Shown here: positions 7,855 to 17,566 of the stretch, one piece after another
How positions within the stretch are numbered: position 1 is the first letter of the stretch
How the letters are laid out: each line of letters begins with the position of its first letter
NCBI GenBank assembly: GCA_947493495.1
Contig: CANLRN010000025.1
Span: forward strand, 1-51,126
From: an uncultured Aquimarina sp.
Lineage (GTDB): Bacteria; Bacteroidota; Bacteroidia; Flavobacteriales; Flavobacteriaceae
Reading direction: 5' to 3'
DNA: 51,126 bases
Notes under the pieces: generated by a model
The model's input: the letters and a program-made list of their open reading frames with translations, nothing else
Told to the model about the DNA's origin: nothing
Database searches by the model: none
Made by a program: the position numbers and the translations under genes

Positions 7855-8795
7855 TTACAAAGAAGCATATACTTTCCAAAACGCACTACGGATTAAATAT
7901 TTACAGTTATATCCTAAAACAATATCCCTCTGAAGAAGCAATAGGGTTATCTATTAGCAACCGAGAGTGTAAACCTGTAAACAATCCATTTTTACCGCAA
8001 TATCGTGGTAGTTTGAAGATTAGTGTTGTAAATGGCAATGCTGTTTACCAGGATCTAACAGAGGATAGCTTTAAGGGAGATGTTTTTGATTTTGCACAAT
8101 TACATTTTAAAACTACTACCGAAGATGAATTACTTATTCATATTAATGATGTATTGCATCTAAAACTAGAATCTAAGGTATCAGATTATGATTCGAGATT
8201 AGAAAGAATTAATCAGGCTTTGGATGATATACCTGATGAGGAATGGAACCCAAAATTTAGTTATTTCAAAAGAAATCTTTTTAACCTGTATGCAACTAAG
8301 GTCATTGGTATTTCTGAAGGGTATAAGATGATCACGGATACCGTTAGAAAATATCGTACAGATAGTCTCAGGAAATTGACGAGCAAAAAAGAGCAATCAG
8401 CATACAAGAAAAAATATTTTGATTATGTCACCTTTTCAGGAATGTTTACAAAACGAAATAATACGTCACTTATCAAACATTCAGAATTACTCACCATTGA
8501 TATAGATGGAATAAGTAGTATAAACAGACTGAAAGAAATAAGGTGCAAATTACTGGAAGATTCTTATTTCCCGACAGAGTTATTGTTTACATCTCCCAGA
8601 GGAAAAGGACTAAAATGGATTATTAAAATATCCTTAGAAAAAGCAACACATCTCGAATATTTTCAGGCAGTTTCCAAATACCTAAAACAAATGTATAACA
8701 TAGTGATGGACGCTAGTGGAAGTGATGTAAGCAGAGCTTGCTTATTGCCTTATGATCCTGAAGCTTATATAAACCCGAAATATAGTATACATTGA
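7851..8795 (+). CDS. BT4734/VirE-N-like primase-domain protein
   Basis: A 314-residue protein. The second half (about 195-314) resembles the BT4734/BF3469 N-terminal domain, an archaeo-eukaryotic-primase-like fold common in Bacteroidota mobile elements. Visible are the acidic pair in LLTIDIDGI, the LLFTSPRGKGLKWII strand-turn and an ASGSDVSRACLLPYDP ending. The first ~100 residues (cf. YRGSLKISVVNG and the DVFDFAQLHF region) recall a CHC2-type zinc-less primase N-domain. It probably works with the following PriCT/DUF3987 protein in element DNA replication. The ATG overlaps the upstream stop by 4 bp and the stop overlaps the downstream TTG start. Confidence 0.75.
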   Translation: MITKKHILSKTHYGLNIYSYILKQYPSEEAIGLSISNRECKPVNNPFLPQYRGSLKISVVNGNAVYQDLTEDSFKGDVFDFAQLHFKTTTEDELLIHINDVLHLKLESKVSDYDSRLERINQALDDIPDEEWNPKFSYFKRNLFNLYATKVIGISEGYKMITDTVRKYRTDSLRKLTSKKEQSAYKKKYFDYVTFSGMFTKRNNTSLIKHSELLTIDIDGISSINRLKEIRCKLLEDSYFPTELLFTSPRGKGLKWIIKISLEKATHLEYFQAVSKYLKQMYNIVMDASGSDVSRACLLPYDPEAYINPKYSIH

Positions 8796-10561
8796 AAAAG
8801 AAAGAATTTAACGTAAAAGAATGGATTTCGGACAAAGAAGAAAAAACCGAAGCCATTGAGAAGGGAATAATATCATTATATCCAATTTCAAATACGAATG
8901 AAGCAGTAGAACAATTAGTACAATGGATAGAAACTACTGGAAAAGACTTAACATCCAGTTATGATGATTGGTTGAAAATTGGTTTTGCACTTGCAAATGA
9001 ATTTGGCGAATCCGGAGCTTCCTATTTTCATAGAATTAGTAAATTTTATCCTAAATATACACATAAGGAATGTGAAAATAAATATCAGCAATGTGCTAAG
9101 GCAAAAGGAGTCGGAGTGAAGATTGCTACTCTTTTTCATTATGCCAAACAAGCAGGATATGTTGTAGAACGGGAAAAAACTCAGCCGTATAATGAAGATC
9201 ACACAACAAAGAAAATCGAAATTCCTAGAAAGGAGTTACCTGAATTTTCGGATACTATTTTCGAAGAACTTCCAAACTTTTTTAAAGAGTCAACAGAAAG
9301 GGCCAATAATTCTAGGGAGCGTGATATTTTATTGTTAGGGACGATTACGGTATTAAGTGCGTGTTTACCTAATGTTTTCGGCTTATATGATAATCTAACC
9401 GTTTATCCCAATTTATATTTATTCATTACTGCTCCGCCATCTTCCGGAAAAGGACGTGTAAACCTATGTAAACGGATTGTATACGCTATCCATAAGCAAA
9501 AGAGAGAAGAAACCAGTAATGGTAAAATGCAATATGAAGTAGAGCTCGCAGAATATCAAAGTAAAAAGAGTAAGGATAAAAGCCTAACAAAACCTATAAA
9601 GCCGAGAGAACAAATGCTGTTCATTCCTGCCAATAGCAGTGCGACAGGAGCCTTTGAACTGCTAGACCAAAATGATGGATCCGGATTGATCTTTGAAACA
9701 GAAGGAGACACATTAGCCCAAACTTTTAAGACTGAGTATGGTAATTATAGTGATGGATTTAGGAATGCATTTCATCACGAAGCGATTAGCTACTACCGGC
9801 GAACTGATAGTGAACTCGTAGAAATCCCTCAACCTAAGATTTCTACAGTACTCACAGGAACACCAGATCAAGTACTATCCTTAATGCCAGATTCACAAAA
9901 TGGTTTATTCAGTCGTTTTATGTTTTATAAGATGGAGCGCCAGAAAAAATGGAGAGATGTTTTTGCGAATACTGGCAGAATAGGGTTGGATGCTTATTAT
10001 GATCAGTTGGGAGCAATATTCACTAACTACTACCAAAAATTAGTAACCTATCACAATGGTATTCAGTTTCTTTTAAGTCCAGAACAAGGAAGACAGTTCC
10101 ATACTTTTTTTAGTACACAATATGACAAGTTTGTTTTTCTAAAAAAAGAGGATTTAGAGGCTTCATTATTAAGATTAGGGGTCATATGTTTTAGATTGAC
10201 TATGATTTTTTCGATCATCAGAGCTTTAGAGAATGATAGGTTGCAACCTATTATAGAATGTGAACAACGAGATTTTGAAATTGCATTAAGTATGATCAAA
10301 GTACTATTAGAACATACTGAAGAAGTGTTCTTATACTTACCAAAAAAAGAACTGAAATTACCTAGGGAAAAAGATAATAAAGAACTTTTTCTAGATGCAC
10401 TACCCAAAAATTTCACCACCAAAGAATATCAGATTATTGGAAAACAATATGGATTATCCCAATCTACTTCAAAACGATATACTAATGAATTTATTGAAAA
10501 AGGATGGATTCATAAAGAATCTCACGGTCATTTTATTAATAAGTTCAAGAAGGGAAACTGA
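8792..10561 (+). CDS. PriCT-2 / DUF3987 replication protein
   Basis: A 589-residue product. Residues ~25-115 form a primase C-terminal (PriCT-2) helical domain (DDWLKIGFALANEFGESGAS). Residues ~145-540 are a DUF3987 ATPase: Walker A ITAPPSSGKGR around residue 213 and an acidic Walker B-like LIFETEGD. The C-terminus ends in an HTH-like segment (TTKEYQIIGKQYGLSQSTS). With the upstream primase domain it makes the common 'primase plus DUF3987 helicase' replication pair of Bacteroidota integrative elements. The start is TTG at 8792; the TTGA overlap with the previous stop supports it and implies translational coupling. The palindrome-rich region immediately after the gene could be its origin. Confidence 0.8.
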   Translation: MKKKEFNVKEWISDKEEKTEAIEKGIISLYPISNTNEAVEQLVQWIETTGKDLTSSYDDWLKIGFALANEFGESGASYFHRISKFYPKYTHKECENKYQQCAKAKGVGVKIATLFHYAKQAGYVVEREKTQPYNEDHTTKKIEIPRKELPEFSDTIFEELPNFFKESTERANNSRERDILLLGTITVLSACLPNVFGLYDNLTVYPNLYLFITAPPSSGKGRVNLCKRIVYAIHKQKREETSNGKMQYEVELAEYQSKKSKDKSLTKPIKPREQMLFIPANSSATGAFELLDQNDGSGLIFETEGDTLAQTFKTEYGNYSDGFRNAFHHEAISYYRRTDSELVEIPQPKISTVLTGTPDQVLSLMPDSQNGLFSRFMFYKMERQKKWRDVFANTGRIGLDAYYDQLGAIFTNYYQKLVTYHNGIQFLLSPEQGRQFHTFFSTQYDKFVFLKKEDLEASLLRLGVICFRLTMIFSIIRALENDRLQPIIECEQRDFEIALSMIKVLLEHTEEVFLYLPKKELKLPREKDNKELFLDALPKNFTTKEYQIIGKQYGLSQSTSKRYTNEFIEKGWIHKESHGHFINKFKKGN

Positions 10562-10576
10562 ACTTATTGATCCTTT

Positions 10577-10738
10577 TGACTTTATTGAACTTTTTGTAAT
10601 CTGATTAGGTCAAAAAGTTTAAAAAGTCCAATAAGGTCATACCCCTTTTTTGACCTTTTGTATATTTTCATGGTCAGTTTTCATAAAAGGTTGTAGTATT
10701 TTACAAGACATATCAATATTGGAAAACATGTTTTCCAA
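10577..10738. repeat. Palindrome cluster, possible element origin
   Basis: Three inverted repeats lie in a gene-free stretch directly after the primase/helicase genes. (a) 10577-10596 against 10620-10639, 17 of 20 bases pairing. (b) AGGTCAAAAAG (10607-10617) with CTTTTTGACCT (10645-10655). (c) A perfect 20-bp palindrome, TTGGAAAACATGTTTTCCAA, at 10719-10738. Repeats (a) and (b) interlock and could also form alternative hairpins. Candidate roles are an origin of replication, an oriT nick region or regulator sites; none can be chosen from sequence alone. Confidence 0.4.
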
Positions 10739-10782
10739 AAATGTAAACATTCTAGTAAACTTGTAGAAAAATGACTTGACTT

Positions 10783-11196
10783 TGTATCGTCCTGAATTTA
10801 CTTGACAGGGTTTAACTCTATTTTAAGAAGACATACTATAAATATACAACTTCAGTTTCTTATTCCATAAAAACCTTGACACTCCATTTGAAGTACTAAT
10901 GTGATGAAGCGTAGCGGAATCAAATTAGTACTTGGAATTCATTTTTTCTCCGTAGTAATTTTTCCATTGTTTTTTAAATTTTCCAGTATGATGATATGCT
11001 TGTTCAGGAGTTAAATAATCACAACTTAGGTACGGGCGAAATTGATTATAAGTTTCTACCGATTTTGAGATTCCCACTAATGCTTTTGAGTGGCTTGTAT
11101 AGTTCCTTATTTCAAACTCTTCTTTTAAATTCCATTGACCCGTTCAGCTTTAGGGTTCTCGTATGGATCTGTATCGTCCTAAAATTGCCTGACAGG
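10783..11196 (-). mobile_element. Degenerate IS3-family insertion sequence remnants
   Basis: Two related IS termini of the same orientation, TGTATCGTCCT...TGACAGG, occur at 10783-10809 and 11170-11196 (four mismatches in 27 bp). Between them, on the minus strand, 11168 to 10925 encodes the C-terminal end of an IS3 OrfB transposase: DPYENPKAERVNGI, then KEEFEIRNY, YNQFRPYLS, YLTPEQAYHH. This includes the Glu of the DDE triad. Restoring one T in ATTTAAAAG at about 11121-11129 joins the two frames as GILKEEFE. The transposase N-terminus is gone, cut off by the second IS end, so this looks like two nested dead copies. No complete element remains. Confidence 0.7.
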
Positions 11197-11320
11197 TTTA
11201 CCATATTTTTGTGTTTTCTTTTAAAGTCATCTAAAAATTTATCCAGAAACAATCTCTTTGAAGTAAAAACAGTAAGGAATCTTTAGAGTCAATGGATATT
11301 TTAATTTGATCAAGTGGGGG

Positions 11321-11593
11321 CTAAATTGTCCATTCTTTTTTCGTTTCGTCATAAATATGAATCAATAGGTTAGGACTTAGACTCAACTCTTCTGGAGACA
11401 CTTCACCGTTTTCTATTAGATAATCAATTGAATCTGTAAGAGGTTTGTTTATTAGAGAAAGTAACTCCAATGAATTGAATTCGCAAAACTCATTTTGAAA
11501 TCTAACTTTACTAATACTTGTTAAAGACCCTTTAGAGATCTGATGAGGAACTAGATAATATGTAATATACTCATTTTCCCACCATAGATGATA
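11321..11593 (-). pseudogene. C-terminal gene remnant, unknown
   Basis: A minus-strand frame of 90 codons (after a TGA at 11594-11596) reads as plausible protein: WWENEYITYYLVPHQISKGS, SKVRFQNEFCEFNSLELLSL, a Glu-rich helix, and EWTI before the stop. It has no ATG, and just upstream a different frame (11736 to 11551) carries on with charged residues, which suggests a frameshift or deletion in a former gene. The family is not recognised. It sits between the IS debris and the HTCS gene, consistent with a decayed piece of island cargo. Confidence 0.35.
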
Positions 11594-11596
11594 TCA

Positions 11597-12010
11597 GTTT
11601 GATGTTCCTGAAAAGAAGAATAGAAATCCTTTATCCTTTCGGTCTTGGTTTTAATTATATAACCAACCATTAAATACAAAACTCCCTTTATTATTTTTTT
11701 AATTGTATAAAGGGTTAAAGTGTTTTTTAGCAACAAAAGTTTTGATATGATTACAAAGTTCTGCTAGGGTATACTGATATTTTCTGCTGTCGGATGAGTA
11801 AAATCCCCAAAAACTTTAAATTATTAATGTTTTCATAACTTCATTTCATAAGTGATAAACTTATGTTATCACAAAGAAAAAACTGGAACTAAACTTTAAA
11901 CTTTTGGAACTATAGCTAAACGGATTTTTAATCAGCTTGATTAATTTTCTCAATTGTAAATAGTAGTTCATACTGTTTTTAATATCTTTAATACAATAAC
12001 TGTTCACTAC
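11597..12010. other. Gene-free leader region of the HTCS gene
   Basis: Apart from the frameshifted remnant running to 11736, nothing codes convincingly. The stretch is strongly AT-rich and must contain the promoter of the regulator gene starting at 12011, but no clear TAnnTTTG box or long hairpin stands out. The minus-strand ORF at 11861-12073 overlaps the regulator start and is probably spurious. Confidence 0.35.
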
Positions 12011-15000
12011 ATGACTAGAGTTACCTACGTTATCATCTTTTCTTTTTTGTGTTGTGCTTGTTTTTTTGGTCAAGAAAGCACTTTACCAAGGCATATCGTA
12101 GAAAGTGGTTATCCATTTTATAAGAACTACACCCCGGATATTTATGGTCAAGATCCTTATAATAATAGTATTGTACAAGACGATAATGGACTTATTTATG
12201 TTGGGAACAAAGGATTGTTAATATATGATGGCACCTCATGGGATTTTTTGACGCTTCCCAATAAAAGTAGAGTTATAGCAATGTCCAAAGATGACCAAGG
12301 AAGAATTTATGTCGGAGGAAACGGTGAGTTGGGCTATTTAGATTCTGATTCTAATGGTAACATAGTCTATGTTTCACTTATGGATAAAGTTGATCCAAAA
12401 TATAGGGATCAGCTTACAATTTGGCAAATACATGCAACTTCAAAAGGTGTATTCTTTAACGGGTTAGACGTTTTGTTTAGATGGAAGAATAATAAATTTA
12501 CTACATGGTTAACAAAAGATAGCCAATCTCTTCGTATGGCTTATGTTCATGATAAATTATATGTGCAAGTATTGAATTCTGATGAAGGACTTCATGTATT
12601 CGAAAAAGATGAGTTGAGACCTATTAAAAATGGAAATAGTTTTAATAAAGACCCTATACGTTTTATTCTACCTTTTGATGACAATAAATTACTAATAGGA
12701 ACTAATTCAAAAAACCTTGAGATCTATGATAATGGAAGAATTGATGCTTTTGTAACTGAGGTAGATGATTTTTTGAGTACTAATATTATGAGCAGGGCTA
12801 TACGGCTAACGAATGGAGAATTTGCAATTGGAACATTAAGCGATGGAATAGTGATCATAGATCGTTTAGGGAGGCAGTTAAAGAAGATCGACGACACGGC
12901 ATTACCTTCCTCCATGGTAATCAATATGTTTCAGGATAATACTGGATTATTATGGATTGCTACCACATTTGGTATTGCTAAGTTCGACTATCCAAAATCA
13001 CCTTATACTAGTTTTGGAGTTGAATTAAACATTAAAGGATGGGCACAAAAGGTGACAAGGTTTAATAATCAGATGTATATTGGAACTGAAGCAGGGTTAT
13101 TTTACCAAAATAATGTAAACTCTTCTTCTTTTTTTTCTAAGGTTGATAATTCTCAATTTAGGATACATGATGTATCGGTTTTCAGAGATCAACTACTTGT
13201 TGCGGGCGAAAGAGGGATTTATAAGCTCGAAGGCAAAAAGTTAATTTTACTCCATAAATGTCGTCCCTTGACAATTAATCAATCTATTGTTGATAATTCA
13301 AGAGTTTTTATAGGTACAGCAAATGGATTAATCACAATGAATTATGAATCTGGTAATTGGAAAACCCGAAGACCTATAGAAGAGGTTAAAAAAGAGGTAT
13401 ATACGGTTATCGAAATGGATAATGGCGATTTATGGTTAGGTTCCAATTTTAGTGAGGTATGTAAAGTTTCTTTTTCTAGTCTAGACGATGCCATTGACTT
13501 TAATTCGCCAATTGTAGAACGCTTTAATACTCAAAATGGACATCCTGATGACGTTCTATATCACTATAAAATCGAAAATGAAATATACTTTGCTGCTAAA
13601 TACAATAGGAACGTTTATCGTTTTGATCAAAAAAAGCAAAAATTTTATCTCGATAATAGTTTAGCCCAAAAATTTAAAATGTTTGATGAAAATATTTTTA
13701 TAGAAGGAGTGGACACCCGAGGTAGTGTTTTGTTTTCTACAAAGAATAATACAAAAGATCCAGTTCAATATCTCGCGATACATCAAATGGATAGTTCATA
13801 TAAAATAAAACTTTTGGAAAAAGAACATAAAGCTACGGCATTATTGTTTTATGACTATGAAGATAAAATCGCATGGTTTGCTGGAAATAAGGGGAATTTT
13901 AGGCTGGATGTAAATATTGATAGAAAAAACAAAATGCCTTTTAAAACAGTAATTCGAAATGTGACTTTTAAGGCAGATTCTATAATATTTGGGGGGTATA
14001 ATAAAACTAATATGAATACTTCTGTACCTGCATTACCATATAGAGATAATAGATTTCGTTTTAAGTATAGTATACCAAGTTTTTATAATGAACTTGCTAA
14101 TACATTTCAATATAAATTGGAAGGATTTGACCATCAGTGGTCAGTTTTTTTGAATGAATCCCAAAAAGAGTACACCAATTTACCAGAGGGGAATTACATA
14201 TTTAGGGTTCGAGGTAAGGACGCATTTGGACAAATAGGATTAGAAGATCAATATTCATTTAATATTTTAGCTCCATGGTATCAAACATGGTGGGCTTACC
14301 TAATGTATGTCTTTTTTACAACTTTTGCAATTTGGTTACTAGTACAATGGAGGTCAGAGCAATTAACCCGTAAGAATTTGGAACTTGAAAGCATGATTAA
14401 CATTCGTACTCGAGAGGTTAATGATAAAAATGCGCAATTAGAATCACAGAGAGACCGGTTGAAGGAATTAGATACTTTAAAAACAAGATTATTCGCTAAT
14501 ATTTCTCATGAATTTAGAACTCCACTAACATTAATAAAAGGGCCAATAGATGAACTGGATATTTCAGGTGAAAATACCCTGGAAACTTCTAATATCAAGA
14601 TGATTAGGCGTAATGCCAATAGACTTTTGAAACTAGTAAATCAACTGTTGGATTTATCCAAACTGGATAGCGGTAAATTAAAATTAAATACTACAGAAGG
14701 CGATATTTTTAAATGCATTAAATCGGCAGCATCTTCCTTTAGTTCTCATGCCGCGCAACGGGGAATGGATTATCAAATTAAAGTGCCTTCAAAATTTTTA
14801 TGGGTTTCTTTTGATCGGGATAAACTCGAAAAAATTGTATACAACCTCTTGAGCAATGCATTTAAGTTTACAGAAGATAATGAGACCATAAAACTCTCTG
14901 CAAAATATGAAAATAACCATCTGACCATTGGTGTACGGGATTTTGGAAAAGGAATTCCCCAAGAGAAGTTATCCAACATTTTTAATCGTTTTTATCAGGT

Positions 15001-16012
15001 TGATGATTCATATACCAAAGAAAAAGAGGGAACTGGGATTGGTTTGGCACTAACCAAAGAATTGGTAGAACTCATGAACGGAGAGATTTATGTAGAAAGC
15101 GAGTTAGGAAAAGGAAGTAATTTTAAAGTAGTACTTCCTGTTGAAGAAATTAAATCAAACAAAGATAAAGAAGAGGGAATCTTGGAAACGGATTTTTTGA
15201 ATGCGGATCATAATACTTTAGAAATAATAAATGATACCAAATTGAATGACTCAGAAAAAGTTTTGATTGTTGAAGATAATGCTGATATGCGCTACTTTAT
15301 CAAAGAGCAGTTGTATAAAGATTATGAAATTATAGAAGCGATAAATGGTAAAGAAGGTTTAGAAAAAGCAATTCAGTACATTCCGGATCTTATTATCACT
15401 GATGTCATGATGCCTAAAATAGATGGGATAACCTTATGTAAAAAATTAAAATCAGGCATGATAACCAGTCATATACCTGTTATTATGTTAACTGCAAAAG
15501 CAGGAATTGAAAATAGAATAGAAGGCTTAGAAATGGGAGCAGATGATTACCTTACAAAACCTTTTAATGCACGGGAGATTAAAATTCGTGTCAAAAATCT
15601 CATTGAAGAGCGCAAAAAACTAAGAAAGTTATTTAATAAAAAAATAGAAATCAATCCTAGTGAAGTTACTGTAAACTCAGTGGATAAAGAATTTATTGAT
15701 AGTGTTCTCCAATTATTAGAAGATCAATTTGATAATCCGGATTTTGGCGTGCCAGAGATGCAAAAGGAACTAGCGGTTAGTAAGACGCAATTACATCGCA
15801 AGTTAAAATCATTAACAGACCAACCTCCTGGTGAACTATTACGAAATTTTAGATTAAAACGTGCTGCGCAATTATTGTCGCAAAATGGGCATAATATCTC
15901 TGAAATAGCGTATATGGTTGGTTTTAATAGCCTTTCATATTTTACTACGTGCTTTAAAGAATTGTATGGGGTATCACCAACTTCATACAAAGAGAATCCA
16001 AAGGATCTGTAG
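12011..16012 (+). CDS. Hybrid two-component system regulator (HTCS)
   Basis: A 1333-residue one-piece sensor and transcription factor. Signal peptide (1-22); periplasmic two-component beta-propeller repeats (about 40-680, e.g. NNSIVQDDNGLIYVGN and QDNTGLLWIATTFGIAKFD); Y_Y_Y domain (about 690-755, YKLEGFDHQW); one membrane helix (about 760-782). Then HisKA with phospho-acceptor His833 (ANISHEFRTPLTL), HATPase_c (NLLSNAFKF, then FGKGIP and GTGIGLALTKE), a receiver domain with Asp1131 (LIITDVMMP), and a C-terminal AraC HTH (about 1230-1333). All catalytic boxes look intact. HTCS proteins usually sense glycan fragments and switch on an adjacent polysaccharide-utilisation locus. Here there is no SusC/SusD pair; the next gene, 96 bp on, is a PAP2/haloperoxidase-like lipoprotein, so the target and ligand are open. 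Confidence 0.95.
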   Translation: MTRVTYVIIFSFLCCACFFGQESTLPRHIVESGYPFYKNYTPDIYGQDPYNNSIVQDDNGLIYVGNKGLLIYDGTSWDFLTLPNKSRVIAMSKDDQGRIYVGGNGELGYLDSDSNGNIVYVSLMDKVDPKYRDQLTIWQIHATSKGVFFNGLDVLFRWKNNKFTTWLTKDSQSLRMAYVHDKLYVQVLNSDEGLHVFEKDELRPIKNGNSFNKDPIRFILPFDDNKLLIGTNSKNLEIYDNGRIDAFVTEVDDFLSTNIMSRAIRLTNGEFAIGTLSDGIVIIDRLGRQLKKIDDTALPSSMVINMFQDNTGLLWIATTFGIAKFDYPKSPYTSFGVELNIKGWAQKVTRFNNQMYIGTEAGLFYQNNVNSSSFFSKVDNSQFRIHDVSVFRDQLLVAGERGIYKLEGKKLILLHKCRPLTINQSIVDNSRVFIGTANGLITMNYESGNWKTRRPIEEVKKEVYTVIEMDNGDLWLGSNFSEVCKVSFSSLDDAIDFNSPIVERFNTQNGHPDDVLYHYKIENEIYFAAKYNRNVYRFDQKKQKFYLDNSLAQKFKMFDENIFIEGVDTRGSVLFSTKNNTKDPVQYLAIHQMDSSYKIKLLEKEHKATALLFYDYEDKIAWFAGNKGNFRLDVNIDRKNKMPFKTVIRNVTFKADSIIFGGYNKTNMNTSVPALPYRDNRFRFKYSIPSFYNELANTFQYKLEGFDHQWSVFLNESQKEYTNLPEGNYIFRVRGKDAFGQIGLEDQYSFNILAPWYQTWWAYLMYVFFTTFAIWLLVQWRSEQLTRKNLELESMINIRTREVNDKNAQLESQRDRLKELDTLKTRLFANISHEFRTPLTLIKGPIDELDISGENTLETSNIKMIRRNANRLLKLVNQLLDLSKLDSGKLKLNTTEGDIFKCIKSAASSFSSHAAQRGMDYQIKVPSKFLWVSFDRDKLEKIVYNLLSNAFKFTEDNETIKLSAKYENNHLTIGVRDFGKGIPQEKLSNIFNRFYQVDDSYTKEKEGTGIGLALTKELVELMNGEIYVESELGKGSNFKVVLPVEEIKSNKDKEEGILETDFLNADHNTLEIINDTKLNDSEKVLIVEDNADMRYFIKEQLYKDYEIIEAINGKEGLEKAIQYIPDLIITDVMMPKIDGITLCKKLKSGMITSHIPVIMLTAKAGIENRIEGLEMGADDYLTKPFNAREIKIRVKNLIEERKKLRKLFNKKIEINPSEVTVNSVDKEFIDSVLQLLEDQFDNPDFGVPEMQKELAVSKTQLHRKLKSLTDQPPGELLRNFRLKRAAQLLSQNGHNISEIAYMVGFNSLSYFTTCFKELYGVSPTSYKENPKDL

Positions 16013-16108
16013 CGGGTTTTGAAACTATACCTATAACTTTTGGGATTATTTTGAATACCTAAGTAAAGCCTATGAAATACTTTTGTTTAAACTTTTTAAA
16101 TTAAAAAC

Positions 16109-17404
16109 ATGAGAATAAAAAACTATTTAAAAAATAAAAGTTTGTTACTATTAGTTTTAGCATTAATGGGGTTGATTTCTTGTAAAAAAACAAAGACTGA
16201 AAATAACAATGTTCAATTAACTAATGTAGATAATGAAATGATTATTGATTTGAACAACCTTACGTATACAATAGCAAATGAACATGATCAATTTTATTCG
16301 TTTATAGGAGTAAGAGCATTGGCTATGGTACATTTAAGTATACACGATATTTTTAATGCAGTACATCCAACATACAAGCAATATCATTTTAAAGAAACTA
16401 TAAATAACATAAACCCTATTGTGGCTTCATTAGCGTCTACCAAGGTTATTTTATCCCAAGCATACCCAAAGAAGGTGGATACTATAACCAAAGTATGTAA
16501 CCGCTGGTTAGATAAAATAATAGACAATAAAGAGAAAAAAGAAAGCATTGTATTTGGTGAGGAAGTAGCTTTATCATTAATCGCAGTAAGAAAAAATGAT
16601 GGTCATGAAAAAAGAGGGGGGTATACACCTATGACAAAACCAGGGAATTATCAATATACCCCTGGTTATGATTGGGTTTTAAAACCAGATTTTTCTGTGG
16701 CTAGGCCTTTTACATTAGATTCGTTAACCCAATTTAGATCACCTTCACCACCATCACTAGATTCAAAAGAATACGAATTATCTTATAAAGAGGTTAAAGA
16801 TTTTGGTTCTAAAAATAGTAAAGTCCGGACTGCAAATCAAACAAATTTCGCACATTGGTGGGCAGAGTTTGGCGAACATAGTTGGAATAGAATAGGAAGA
16901 CTAGTAGCCCAAGAAAAAAAGCTATCTGTTATTGAAACCAATCGCATGTTTGCGCTTATTAATATGAATTTGTACGATTTGTACTTGGTTTCTTTAGAAA
17001 GTAAATATTTTTATGATACATGGCGACCCTACACAGCTATTAGAAGTGGAGATGATGATACCAATATAAACACCAAAGGAGACAAGAATTGGGAGCCAGA
17101 AATGGTAACACCACCCTGGCCAGAATATCCATCAGCTCATGCAGCAACAGGTGCCGCTGGGGCAGAAATTTTAAGTTGTGTGTTTGGAACCCCGAATATC
17201 TCTTTTACTATGAAATCTGTAACAGCACTTCCTTCTGCAAAAACAAGAAGTTATATGAATTTAGATAAAGCAGCAAATGATTGTGCAGATTCCAGAATTA
17301 TGAATGGATATCATTTTAGATTCGCTACCAAAGAAGGTAAAAAACAAGGTAAGGCTATTGCAAAACATACTGTAGAAAACTTCTTATTACCAATTAATGA
17401 ATAA
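16109..17404 (+). CDS. Vanadium haloperoxidase/PAP2-like lipoprotein
   Basis: A 431-residue lipoprotein (lipobox LISC around residue 25, Lys-rich tether). The C-terminal ~150 residues have the PAP2/vanadium-haloperoxidase phosphate-binding boxes in order: KYFYDTWRPYTAI (Lys and Arg-Pro), then PPWPEYPSAHAATGAAGAE (PSAH, where PSGH is usual), then DSRIMNGYHFRFA (Arg and His). The N-terminal half is the helical region typical of secreted VHPO-like proteins. Activity could be halide oxidation or phosphomonoester hydrolysis; sequence alone does not decide. It lies between the HTCS gene and the AraC-type regulator on the same strand and is the natural first candidate for HTCS control. Confidence 0.82.
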   Translation: MRIKNYLKNKSLLLLVLALMGLISCKKTKTENNNVQLTNVDNEMIIDLNNLTYTIANEHDQFYSFIGVRALAMVHLSIHDIFNAVHPTYKQYHFKETINNINPIVASLASTKVILSQAYPKKVDTITKVCNRWLDKIIDNKEKKESIVFGEEVALSLIAVRKNDGHEKRGGYTPMTKPGNYQYTPGYDWVLKPDFSVARPFTLDSLTQFRSPSPPSLDSKEYELSYKEVKDFGSKNSKVRTANQTNFAHWWAEFGEHSWNRIGRLVAQEKKLSVIETNRMFALINMNLYDLYLVSLESKYFYDTWRPYTAIRSGDDDTNINTKGDKNWEPEMVTPPWPEYPSAHAATGAAGAEILSCVFGTPNISFTMKSVTALPSAKTRSYMNLDKAANDCADSRIMNGYHFRFATKEGKKQGKAIAKHTVENFLLPINE

Positions 17405-17566
17405 TGTATATGCTAGGGATATTATACTTTTTGATAGATATCTGATCTATTTGTGTTATTTTATGAATCAATTTTGATATTTTAATGGGTAAGATTTATG
17501 TTTTTTTGAAAAATGAAGATTTATTATACTTTAGAAATTCTATAAATTTAAAAGTATCTAAGAAGT

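Noticed and set aside
10996..11286. 96-codon plus-strand ORF
   Set aside because: Antisense to the IS3 transposase remnant, whose protein motifs are clear on the minus strand.
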